Positions 33,382-41,550 of a stretch of DNA of 64,000 nt are shown here, piece by piece. This DNA is from Novosphingobium acidiphilum DSM 19966. Its GTDB lineage: Bacteria > Pseudomonadota > Alphaproteobacteria > Sphingomonadales > Sphingomonadaceae. Each line of letters begins with the position of its first letter. The stretch's first letter is position 1. Position numbers and translations under genes: made by a program. Under the pieces are notes generated by a model. That model saw only the letters and a program-made list of their open reading frames with translations. It was not told the DNA's origin and did no database searches. The stretch is taken from assembly GCF_000429005.1 (NCBI RefSeq), contig NZ_AUBA01000002.1, positions 186,001-250,000 of the forward strand, written 5' to 3'.

Positions 33382-33443
33382 TTTTTTGCCGAATTCGCGC
33401 TGGCCGCCTTGCCCCCTCCTCTTGTAAAAGCGCTTTTCCTCGG

Positions 33444-34550
33444 TCACGGGCCAGGCTTGCCGTAATCCTGCCGCAGGAAATCAAACACCGGCAGGGCGGC
33501 GTGGTGGGCGAGGTCAAACCAGGCGGCGTTTTCCCAGGTTGATCCGGTGCCCCAGCGCGTTTTGCATCGGGTCGATACCCAGTCGGGCGCCCAATAGACA
33601 ACGCCGCTGCCACCGTTGGCGACCACGGTGCGGGTCAGATCGATCATATAGCGCTTCTGGCCTTCGGGGCTGGCGCGATAGCCGGGGGCCAGGGCGTGTT
33701 CGCCCAGCACATTGCCGCTGCTGTCCGCGCCGTCGAGCGTGAAGGGATAGGCGGTTTCCACCACCACGACTTGCGCGCCATAACGCGCGCGGGCCGCCGC
33801 GATCACTTTGCCCAGGCCCGAAAAGCTGTATTTCGACCAGTTGGAATAATAACTCAGCCCGATCTGGTCGTAATCCAGCACGCCGGCCACGGTTGCCGCA
33901 TCAAGCCAGGGGAACAGGTTTTCGGGCTGGGCAATGTGCAGCATCACCTTGATCGGGGCGTGATGCGCCCTGCCCGCTTCGCGCACTGCGGCGATCCCGG
34001 CGTTGATCAGGCGCGCGTTGCGCGACCAGTCAATCGCGTGGTCCTTCGTGCCGCCCAGCAGTTCGGAATTGATCTCGTTGCCCACTTGCACCCATTCGGG
34101 CAATTGGCCGGCGGCGCCCAGCCGTTCGAGCACATCGCGGGTATAATCGTGCAGCGCGGCCGCTTGCGCGGCCGTGTCCAGTTTTGCCCAGGCGGCAGGT
34201 GCGCGCTGCTTGTCGGCATCGGCCCAATCGTCGGAATAATGGAAATCGAGCAGGACTTTCAGACCCGCGGCATGCGCACGGCGGATCGATTTCAGCACAT
34301 CGTCATAGGTGCTGTAACGCGTCCAGTCGGGATTGTTCCAGATGCGGATGCGCGCGATCGTGCCGCCGGCCGCCTTCAGCAACACGAACGGATCGGCGGG
34401 GTGCCCGCCGGCATCGCGGAACCTGGCGCCGCAATCCTCCATTTCGTTGGTGAACGACAGATCGGCCCCCAGATCGAGCGCCGCTGCATGAACAGGGGTG
34501 GCCAACAGGCCGGCGATGAACAGACAGGTGCGCAGGCGGTGCATCGGCAT
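33444..34550 (-). CDS. GH53 arabinogalactan endo-beta-1,4-galactanase
   Basis: 368 aa including a signal peptide (MHRLRTCLFIAGLLATPVHAA). It cuts beta-1,4-galactan side chains of pectin outside the cytoplasm. Family signatures: GADLSFTNEMEDCG, RIRIWNNP, LLDFHYSDDWADADKQ; acid/base E159 in QVGNEIN; nucleophile E265 in VVVETAYPF; and the C-terminal VYWAPDWVS and GTGSTWENAAWFD. The start at 34550 shares a base with the stop of the GH2 gene (TGATG) and has GGAG five bases upstream. It is the last gene of a galactose dehydrogenase-GH2-GH53 operon. Confidence 0.95.
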   Translation of the reverse strand: MPMHRLRTCLFIAGLLATPVHAAALDLGADLSFTNEMEDCGARFRDAGGHPADPFVLLKAAGGTIARIRIWNNPDWTRYSTYDDVLKSIRRAHAAGLKVLLDFHYSDDWADADKQRAPAAWAKLDTAAQAAALHDYTRDVLERLGAAGQLPEWVQVGNEINSELLGGTKDHAIDWSRNARLINAGIAAVREAGRAHHAPIKVMLHIAQPENLFPWLDAATVAGVLDYDQIGLSYYSNWSKYSFSGLGKVIAAARARYGAQVVVVETAYPFTLDGADSSGNVLGEHALAPGYRASPEGQKRYMIDLTRTVVANGGSGVVYWAPDWVSTRCKTRWGTGSTWENAAWFDLAHHAALPVFDFLRQDYGKPGP

Positions 34551-36985
34551 CAGGCTCCGGTGTGAAAGAACAGGTCGATCGCGGCATCGGGCATGCCCTG
34601 GGCCGTCACCACCAGCCGCGCCGCGCCCTGGCGGCCATCGCTTTGCACGATGGCCAGTGCCAGCGCATTGAACGCACGCCGCGTGGTACCCTTGTCGGGT
34701 TCGGTCGAAGTCGGATCGCCGTTGCCCAGCCCGATCAGGCGCGCCGCACCGGTCAGGCCAAACCGCAACGGGGTGTTTGCGGTCGGCACCGGATTGCCCT
34801 GCGCATCGCACACTTCGACGCGCACCATGGCCAGATCAGCGCCATCGGCGGACAGCCGGATGCGATCGGCGCGAAGCATCAGCCGGGCGGGTGCCCCTGC
34901 GGTTACGCGCCGGTCTTGCGCCACCACGCGGCTGTCGTTGCGCCCGATCGCGGTCAATGTGCCGGGCGCATACGGCACCTGCCACACCAGGTGGCCATTT
35001 TCGGGCATCGCCTGCGTGCCCAGGCTAGCGCCGTTAAGCAGCAATTCCACATCATGCGTGTTGCCATGCACCCACACCTCGATCGGTTGGCCCGCCCGAT
35101 CGGGCCAGGTCCAGTGCGGCAGCAGGTGCACCAGCGGCTGATCGCGCCGCCACCATGCGCGGTAGTAAAAGGCATTGTCCTTGGCAAAACCGCACAAGTC
35201 ATAAGCCCCGAAATAGCTCGATGTGCTGGGATAGGCGGCATAGGGGGTCGGCTCGCCGCGATAATCGAACCCGGTCCAGATAAACCCGCCGGCTATCCCC
35301 GGACTGGTTGCGACAATCGGCCACCATTGTTCGGCATTGGCCGCCCACCACGGATGTTCGGTGTCATAGGCGCGCACGACATGCCGGGCCGGATCGTTGG
35401 CATAGGCGCCGCGCGTGGCCACCGTGCTGGCGGTTTCGGTGCCGATCACCGGCACATCGGGATGTTTGGCCTGAAACGCCGCGATCTGGTCGGTGCGGTA
35501 ATTGAACCCGACGACATCGACTGCGGTGGCGGCCCCGGGTTCGTTCCAGCCGCTGTCCATCGCCTGCGTGGTCAGGCGGGTGGGATCGAGCGCCTTGGCC
35601 CGCGCGACCAGTTTGCGGCTTAGCATTGCGCCGCGCGGTGTGCCCTGGTGGCCTTCTTCGTTGCCCACCGACCACAGGATGATCGAGGGATGGTTGCGGC
35701 TTGACCGGATCATCCGGTCAAGTTCGTCGATACCTTCGGGGCTGGTGGTGTTGAGCCTGGTTTCGGCGATCATCATCATGCCGCGCGCATCGCACGCATC
35801 GAGCAACGCCTGTGCCGGCGGGTTGTGCGCGCTGCGCCAGGCATTGGCGCCCATTTCGCGCATGCGATCAATCCGCCAGGCATGCAGCGCGTCGGGAATG
35901 GCGGTGCCGACGCCGGCATGATCCTGGTGGTTGCACACCCCCAGCAATTTCATCGGTGTGCCGTTGAGGAAAAAGCCCTGCCGCGCGTCGAACCGCACCG
36001 CGCGGATGCCAAAACGGGTTTCGACGCGATCGATCACCGCGCCATCGACCATGACCTCGCTGATCAGGCGATAGAGCGCGGGATCGGCCGGTGACCACAT
36101 GCGTGCGCGCGCCAGGGCAAGTTCGCCGTGGCCCTGGGCAAACGCGCCTGTCGCAACGGTGCGGCCATCGGGTGCAACCACGCTGTGCCGCACCATCGCA
36201 GAGGTCGTGCCCGACAGCTCGGTGCTGATCGCGATCCGCGCGCCTTCACCCTGTGGTTGGGCGCGCACAAACACCCCCCATGGCGGGATATGCACCGCAG
36301 GCGCCGACACCAGCCGGACATGGCGATAGATCCCTGCGCCTTCATAAAACCAGCCCTCGCCCAGGCTGGCATCGACGCGCACCACCAACTGGTTGGGCGT
36401 GCCGTCGTAATTGACGAAATCGGCGATATCGACGTTGAACGGAGCATAGCCGCTGTCGCTGCCGCCGACATGATAGCCGTTGACGATGACCATCGACGCG
36501 CGGAACACGCCGTCGAATTCCAGCCAGATCGCGCGGCCCTTGTCGCCTGCGCCCAGCGGCAGCGTCAGCCGGTACCAGCCGATGCTGTTTTGTGGAAAAT
36601 CGCGGCCGATCGCGCGAAAACCATGCGCCGCGGCAAAGTCCTCCTTGCCCTTGGGCACCGCGGCGGGTGCAGCATAGTCAAGCCCGACGGCCCAGTCATG
36701 CGGCACGCGCACCTGTTCCCAGCCGCGATCGTCGAAATCGGCCAGCACGACCGCGCCAAGCTCAAAACCCGGCTTGGCAAAGCTGCGCTGCCACGCGCCA
36801 AACCCGAAATCGCGCGCCGGATCGGCGGCATGGCCCAGGTGAAATCGCCAGCCATCGGCCAGCACCATTTCGCGGCGCAGCGGTGCGGCGATGGGCGCAG
36901 GTGTGGCGGCGCGCAGGCCCGAAGACATGGCACCGGTCACGGCCGCAGCGCCTGCCATCACGGATCGACGATCAAGCTTTGGCAT
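34550..36985 (-). CDS. GH2 beta-galactosidase, Tat-exported
   Basis: 811 aa. The N-terminus LDRRSVMAGAAAVTG resembles a Tat signal (twin arginine then hydrophobic stretch), so the folded enzyme is probably periplasmic. The sugar-binding domain (residues 40-230) is followed by an immunoglobulin-like domain and the TIM barrel with acid/base E443 in SVGNEEGHQG and nucleophile E517 in IGTETAST. C-terminal beta domains end the protein. It would release galactose from galacto-oligosaccharides made by the adjacent GH53 enzyme. Start ATG 36985 lies 11 bases after the galactose dehydrogenase stop. Confidence 0.93.
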   Translation of the reverse strand: MPKLDRRSVMAGAAAVTGAMSSGLRAATPAPIAAPLRREMVLADGWRFHLGHAADPARDFGFGAWQRSFAKPGFELGAVVLADFDDRGWEQVRVPHDWAVGLDYAAPAAVPKGKEDFAAAHGFRAIGRDFPQNSIGWYRLTLPLGAGDKGRAIWLEFDGVFRASMVIVNGYHVGGSDSGYAPFNVDIADFVNYDGTPNQLVVRVDASLGEGWFYEGAGIYRHVRLVSAPAVHIPPWGVFVRAQPQGEGARIAISTELSGTTSAMVRHSVVAPDGRTVATGAFAQGHGELALARARMWSPADPALYRLISEVMVDGAVIDRVETRFGIRAVRFDARQGFFLNGTPMKLLGVCNHQDHAGVGTAIPDALHAWRIDRMREMGANAWRSAHNPPAQALLDACDARGMMMIAETRLNTTSPEGIDELDRMIRSSRNHPSIILWSVGNEEGHQGTPRGAMLSRKLVARAKALDPTRLTTQAMDSGWNEPGAATAVDVVGFNYRTDQIAAFQAKHPDVPVIGTETASTVATRGAYANDPARHVVRAYDTEHPWWAANAEQWWPIVATSPGIAGGFIWTGFDYRGEPTPYAAYPSTSSYFGAYDLCGFAKDNAFYYRAWWRRDQPLVHLLPHWTWPDRAGQPIEVWVHGNTHDVELLLNGASLGTQAMPENGHLVWQVPYAPGTLTAIGRNDSRVVAQDRRVTAGAPARLMLRADRIRLSADGADLAMVRVEVCDAQGNPVPTANTPLRFGLTGAARLIGLGNGDPTSTEPDKGTTRRAFNALALAIVQSDGRQGAARLVVTAQGMPDAAIDLFFHTGA

Positions 36986-36996
36986 CGCGTTCGTCC

Positions 36997-37929
36997 TTAA
37001 AATTCAAATGCCGGCAAGGCGCGGGTCTGCCCCAGCAGCATCGCATCGGCCACCAGCATCAGCGGGCGTGCGTCCACGTCGCTGGCCCGGGCATCGATCA
37101 ACGCGGCGAAGCGCGCATAAATCCGCGCATATTCGCCATCGGCATCGGTCGTCTGCGGGTGATCGTCGATCGTCAGGCGATGGCCGCCCGTGCCCAGTAC
37201 CAGCCGCCCGGCGTCGGTTTCGACCACGATATCCCATTGGGGCGGCCCGGCATGCACAATCGACAGATCGCAGGTAACCGCGGCATGGCCATCGTGGAGC
37301 ATGGCCACACGCGCCTCCGTCGGGGCGCCACGATTGACCGGCACGGCCAGGTCTGCGGCCACAACCTCAAGCGCGCCCGGCAGGATCCGGGTCAGCAGCG
37401 AAAACGCATTGATCGCCGGATCGAACACGCCAAACCCGCCCGCTGCCAGCAACCAGTCCTGCCCCGGATGCCACTGGCGCACATCTTCGCGCCAGATCAC
37501 CTGCGCCGACACGATCCGCCGTCCGGTCAGCCAGGCACGTGCCGCGTCGGCCGCAGCGGTTTCGCGCGAATGCCAGGTGGCCATCAGCGACCGGCCCGCA
37601 CGACGCGCGGCCACCATCAACGCATCGACCTGCGACAGGCTGGCCGCAGGCGGCTTTTCCAGCATCACATGCAATCCGGCCGCCAGCGCACGGCGCGCCA
37701 ATTGCGCGCGCACGCCGGGCGGCGTGCACAGGCACACCGCATCGATGGCGCGATCTGCTGTCAGCATGGCATCGATGTCGTCAAACGCCGGCACCGCATC
37801 GATGCTGCCGTGCAGGCTGGCCGTGGCGACCAGTGCAAAGCGCGGATCATTGCGGATGGCGGGGATATGCTGATCGCGGGCAATCTTGCCGACACCGACG
37901 AGGCCGAGGCGAATCACGCTTTTGTGCAT
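36997..37929 (-). CDS. gal: D-galactose 1-dehydrogenase (Gfo/Idh/MocA family)
   Basis: 310 aa NAD(P)-dependent dehydrogenase. The N-terminal Rossmann motif is GLVGVGKIARDQHIPAI; VCLCTPP and HVMLEKPP (catalytic lysine) are family hallmarks, and the closely spaced RDQHIPAIRNDPRFALVATAS is characteristic of Pseudomonas-type galactose 1-dehydrogenase. It oxidises galactose to galactonolactone, the first step of the De Ley-Doudoroff route, whose later enzymes are encoded around it. It is first gene of the minus-strand operon with GH2 and GH53 and is divergent from the sugar-acid dehydratase across a region carrying the operator-like motif. Confidence 0.88.
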   Translation of the reverse strand: MHKSVIRLGLVGVGKIARDQHIPAIRNDPRFALVATASLHGSIDAVPAFDDIDAMLTADRAIDAVCLCTPPGVRAQLARRALAAGLHVMLEKPPAASLSQVDALMVAARRAGRSLMATWHSRETAAADAARAWLTGRRIVSAQVIWREDVRQWHPGQDWLLAAGGFGVFDPAINAFSLLTRILPGALEVVAADLAVPVNRGAPTEARVAMLHDGHAAVTCDLSIVHAGPPQWDIVVETDAGRLVLGTGGHRLTIDDHPQTTDADGEYARIYARFAALIDARASDVDARPLMLVADAMLLGQTRALPAFEF

Positions 37930-37951
37930 TACGGTTCATCCCCTACTTTAC

Positions 37952-37969
37952 TTTTATATGATATATCTG
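37952..37969. promoter_or_regulatory. Operator-like pseudo-palindrome, divergent promoter region
   Basis: TTTTAT-ATG-ATATAT followed by CTG matches the 15-bp motif at 27470 and 41474. It lies between galactose dehydrogenase (minus) and the dehydratase (plus). A minus-strand TTGACC at 37978-37983 is a possible -35 for the dehydrogenase operon, so the site would overlap its -10. Four of the six arm pairs are self-complementary. Confidence 0.55.
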
Positions 37970-38053
37970 CTTAAAGCGGTCAACAGCGTGCGTGCGCCCC
38001 GCGACAACGGGGCTATACCCGTGACGCAGCGACCAAGAAGGAGCGGAACAGGC

Positions 38054-39850
38054 ATGTCGGATCAACCCCCAACGCTGCGACTGCGTTCGCGCGCCTGGTT
38101 CGACAATCCGGCCTCGCCCGACATGACCGCGCTCTATCTCGAACGGTATCTCAATTACGGATTGTCGATCGAAGAACTGCAGTCCGATCGCCCGATCATC
38201 GGCATTGCCCAGACCGGCAGCGACCTGTCGCCGTGCAACCGCCACCATCTGGTGCTGGCGCAGCGGGTGAAAGACGGCATTCGCGATGCGGGCGGCATTC
38301 CGATCGAGTTCCCGACCCACCCGATCCAGGAAACCGGCAAACGGCCGACCGCCGGGCTTGATCGCAATCTGGCCTATCTGTCGCTGGTTGAAACGCTGTT
38401 CGGATATCCGCTTGATGGTGTGGTGCTGACCATCGGCTGCGACAAGACCACACCGGCCTGCCTGATGGCGGCGGCCACGGTCAACATTCCGGCGATCGCG
38501 CTGTCAGTGGGGCCGATGCTCAACGGCAGCTATCAGGGCGAACGCACCGGCAGCGGCACGATCGTGTGGAAAGCGCGCGAGATGCTGGCCCGGGGCGAAA
38601 TCGACACCAAAGGCTTTATCAAGCTGGTCGCATCGAGCGCGCCATCGGTTGGCTATTGCAACACCATGGGCACCGCGACGACGATGAATTCGCTGGCCGA
38701 GGCCTTGGGGATGAGCCTGCCGGGCAATGCCGCGATCCCCGCGCCCTATCGCGATCGGGCCGAATCCGCATGGGAAACCGGCCGCCAGATCGTCGAGATG
38801 GTGCGCGCCGATCGCAAGCCTTCGGACATCCTGACGCGCGCCGCGTTCCTCAATGCCATTCGCGTCAATTCGGCGATCGGCGGATCGACCAATGCGCCAA
38901 TCCATCTCAACGCCATTGCGCGGCACATGGGGGTCGCGCTGACGCTTGACGACTGGCAGGACCATGGCGCCGATGTGCCGCTGCTGGTCAATCTGCAGCC
39001 GGCCGGCGAATACCTGGGCGAGGATTATTACCGGGCCGGCGGCGTGCCGGCGGTGATGGGCGAACTGTTGCGCGGCGGGCTGCTCGACGGTGATGCGATG
39101 ACCGCCAACGGCCGGACCGTCGCACAAAACGTGGCCGACGTGCAGATCGAAAACGAGGCCGTGATCAGGCCCCTGGCCAGCCCGCTGCTGCACCATGCCG
39201 GGCTGACCGTGCTGCGCGGCAATCTGTTCGATGCGGCGGTGATGAAACAGAGCGTCATCTCGCCCGAATTTCGCGCGCGGTTCCTGTCCAGTCCCGACAG
39301 CCCCGACGCGTTTGAAAGCCCGGTGGTGGTGTTCGACGGCCCTGAGGATTATCACGCGCGCATCGATGATCCCGCGCTGGGCGTGACCGAACGCACGATC
39401 CTGGTGATCCGCGGCGCGGGCCCGATCGGGTACCCGGGCGGAGCCGAAGTGGTCAACATGCGGCCGCCCGCGGCGCTGATCCGCGCCGGTGTCGATGCAT
39501 TGCCGTGCATCGGCGATGGACGCCAGTCGGGCACCAGCGGCAGCCCCTCGATCCTCAACGCCGCGCCCGAGGCGGCGGTCGGCGGCGGCCTGGCGTTGCT
39601 GCGCACGGGCGATGTGGTCCGCATCGATCTGGCCCGGGGGCGGGTCGATGTGCTGTTGACCGAGGCCGAACTGACCCGTCGCAAGACCGAAAACGACCAG
39701 AACCCGTTTGCCGGACCCGAAAGCCAGACCCCGTGGCACGAACTGGCCCGCGCCGAAACCGGCCAGTTTGACGGCGGCGCGGTGATCGAACGCGCAGTCA
39801 AATACCAGCGCATCGCCCAGACCCGCGGCTTGCCCCGCGACAGCCACTGA
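38054..39850 (+). CDS. IlvD/Edd-family sugar-acid dehydratase, probable galactonate dehydratase
   Basis: 598 aa iron-sulfur dehydratase. The cluster cysteines are C61 (LSPCNRHH), C129 (IGCDKTTPAC) and C202 (GYCNTMGTA), spaced as in L-arabinonate and D-xylonate dehydratases, which carry a [2Fe-2S] cluster. GGSTNAPIHLNAIARH and DGRQSGTSGSPSILN are further signatures. Flanked by galactose dehydrogenase, a lactonase, KDGal kinase and KDPGal aldolase, it most likely dehydrates D-galactonate to 2-keto-3-deoxygalactonate. It is not the enolase-superfamily DgoD. Start ATG 38054 follows GAAGGAG. Other aldonates are possible substrates. Confidence 0.87.
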   Translation: MSDQPPTLRLRSRAWFDNPASPDMTALYLERYLNYGLSIEELQSDRPIIGIAQTGSDLSPCNRHHLVLAQRVKDGIRDAGGIPIEFPTHPIQETGKRPTAGLDRNLAYLSLVETLFGYPLDGVVLTIGCDKTTPACLMAAATVNIPAIALSVGPMLNGSYQGERTGSGTIVWKAREMLARGEIDTKGFIKLVASSAPSVGYCNTMGTATTMNSLAEALGMSLPGNAAIPAPYRDRAESAWETGRQIVEMVRADRKPSDILTRAAFLNAIRVNSAIGGSTNAPIHLNAIARHMGVALTLDDWQDHGADVPLLVNLQPAGEYLGEDYYRAGGVPAVMGELLRGGLLDGDAMTANGRTVAQNVADVQIENEAVIRPLASPLLHHAGLTVLRGNLFDAAVMKQSVISPEFRARFLSSPDSPDAFESPVVVFDGPEDYHARIDDPALGVTERTILVIRGAGPIGYPGGAEVVNMRPPAALIRAGVDALPCIGDGRQSGTSGSPSILNAAPEAAVGGGLALLRTGDVVRIDLARGRVDVLLTEAELTRRKTENDQNPFAGPESQTPWHELARAETGQFDGGAVIERAVKYQRIAQTRGLPRDSH

Positions 39851-39857
39851 ACAGGCC

Positions 39858-40724
39858 ATGGCGCGCCACTGGACCATCCTGCCCCGTCCCGACGACCGCC
39901 GCGACCGGCTGGGCGAAGGCGTGACCTACCTGCCTGGCGAAAACGCGCTATACTGGGTCGATATTCTGGGCCAGCGGCTCCATCGGTTTGGGCTTGATGA
40001 TCGGGCCCATGCCGAATGGGCGATGCCCGACATGATCGGCTGGGTGATCGAACGCGCCGCAGCGCCCGGCTTCATCGCCGGGATGCGTTCCGGGTTTCAC
40101 ACACTGACGCTCGATCCCTTTGCGCTGGTGCCCGTCGGACATCCCGAGCCCGATCGGCCCGGCAACCGGCTGAACGATGCCGTGGCCGATCGCCACGGGC
40201 GGATCTGGGCGGGCACGATGTCGATCGACGGCAGCCACGATCACGGTGCGCTGTACCGGCTGGATCACGACCTGACCTGGCACAAGGCCGATGCGCCCTA
40301 TCGCATCGCCAATGGGCCGGCGCTGTCGGGTGACGGCCGCTGGATGTATCACGCCGACAGCGCACGTGGCGTGATCTATCGCTTTGCCATGGATGCCGCA
40401 GGGGCGCTTGGCCCGCGCGAACTGTTCGTGCGGTTTGCCCCCGGCTGGGGCGCGCCTGACGGCATGACCACCGACCGCGATGGCGGGCTGTGGGTGGCGC
40501 ATTGGGGGGGCAGCTGCGTCAGCCGTTTTACCCCAGACGGACACCGCGAACGCTGGATCGACCTGCCCGCCAGCCAGATCACCCGCCCGTGTTTCGGCGG
40601 GCCCGAACTTGACCGCCTGTTTGTCACCAGCGCCGCCGATGGCGTGGATGAACCGTTGGCCGGATGCCTGTTCGAGGTTGATCCGGGCGTGCGCGGCCTG
40701 CCCGCCCACAGGTTCGGGGGTTAA
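39858..40724 (+). CDS. SMP-30/gluconolactonase-family lactonase, probable galactonolactonase
   Basis: 288 aa six-bladed beta-propeller. Likely metal ligands: glutamate in LGEGVTY, asparagine in NRLNDAVAD and aspartate in APDGMTTD; blade motifs RIWAGTMSIDG and GLWVAHWGG are typical. It hydrolyses the galactonolactone formed by galactose dehydrogenase. It starts 8 bp after the dehydratase gene. It is convergent with the GntR gene: the palindrome TTAA at 40721-40724 supplies both stop codons. Confidence 0.88.
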   Translation: MARHWTILPRPDDRRDRLGEGVTYLPGENALYWVDILGQRLHRFGLDDRAHAEWAMPDMIGWVIERAAAPGFIAGMRSGFHTLTLDPFALVPVGHPEPDRPGNRLNDAVADRHGRIWAGTMSIDGSHDHGALYRLDHDLTWHKADAPYRIANGPALSGDGRWMYHADSARGVIYRFAMDAAGALGPRELFVRFAPGWGAPDGMTTDRDGGLWVAHWGGSCVSRFTPDGHRERWIDLPASQITRPCFGGPELDRLFVTSAADGVDEPLAGCLFEVDPGVRGLPAHRFGG

Positions 40725-41449
40725 CCGCCGTGATCGGCCTGCTCGGTGGCAATGACCTGCATGACATCGCCGATGATCGCGGCCATCGCATGGTGTGCGC
40801 GCGCCGGATCGCGCGCCACGATCGCATCCTTGACCGCACCATGCGCGGCCAGATCGGCGGTACGCCCGACAATACGGTTGGTGAACTTGATCGACGTGCG
40901 CAGCGCTGTCGCCACCAGATCGCGAAACTGGGCAAAGAACGGATTGCCCGAGGCGCGCAGGATCGCCAGGTGAAAGGCGATATCGGCATTCAGCCCGTCG
41001 TCCTTGCCATCCTCGGCTGCAACCATGCGCGCGAAACCGGCCTCGATCAGGGCCAGCCCGCGTGCATCGGCGGCTTGCGCGGCAAGCGCGGCTGCGGCCG
41101 GTTCAATCGCGGCGCGCAATTCGTTGAACTGTTTCAGCAATTCGGGTGAAAACTTGCGTTCGAGCAGCCAGCGCAGCACATCGGCGTCGAACAGGTTCCA
41201 GGTCGCCACCGGCTGCACGCTGGTGCCCTGGCGCGGTCGGGCCGAAAGCAGCCCCTTGGCGGTCAGCATCTTGACCGCTTCGCGCGTGACAGACCGGCTG
41301 ACCCCGTGTTCCAGCGACAGATCGGCCTCGGTCGGAAAGGCCGCATCGGTAAAAGCGCCCGTCACGATCTGGCGGCCGAGGTGTTCGAGCAGGCCATAGG
41401 TCAGATTGCGGCCCAGACCGCTGCGCCCGTCGTCGGTTTCGATATCCAT
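40721..41449 (-). CDS. GntR-family regulator (FadR/FCD subfamily)
   Basis: 242 aa. The winged helix is around FPTEADLSLEHGVSRSVTREAVKMLTAKGLL, and the all-helical FCD effector domain has FHLAILRAS and the histidine-bearing RAHHAMAAII, typical metal/effector ligands. It probably senses galactonate or KDGal and represses the galactan/galactose genes through the ATTTATRTGATAAAT-like sites; one site lies in its own promoter, predicting autoregulation. The start at 41449 follows GGGAGCATTTG; the longer frame begins in the promoter region. It is divergent from the sugar symporter gene. Confidence 0.9.
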   Translation of the reverse strand: MDIETDDGRSGLGRNLTYGLLEHLGRQIVTGAFTDAAFPTEADLSLEHGVSRSVTREAVKMLTAKGLLSARPRQGTSVQPVATWNLFDADVLRWLLERKFSPELLKQFNELRAAIEPAAAALAAQAADARGLALIEAGFARMVAAEDGKDDGLNADIAFHLAILRASGNPFFAQFRDLVATALRTSIKFTNRIVGRTADLAAHGAVKDAIVARDPARAHHAMAAIIGDVMQVIATEQADHGG

Positions 41450-41470
41450 GCAAATGCTCCCGCTGGGCTT

Positions 41471-41488
41471 CAGTTTAATCATATAAAT
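41471..41488. promoter_or_regulatory. Operator-like pseudo-palindrome, GntR/SSS divergent region
   Basis: Read on the minus strand: ATTTAT-ATG-ATTAAA followed by CTG. It shares 13 of 17 bases with the 37953 site over TTTATATGAT..A.CTG. It lies between the GntR regulator and the sodium/sugar symporter, in a short AT-rich island of an otherwise GC-rich sequence, with TATGAT usable as a -10 for gntR. Confidence 0.55.
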
Positions 41489-41550
41489 AGACCAATGCAA
41501 AGCCTGCCGGCCGAACGCGCGGGCAAGGCGATGCCAGGAGAGGGTTTGCA

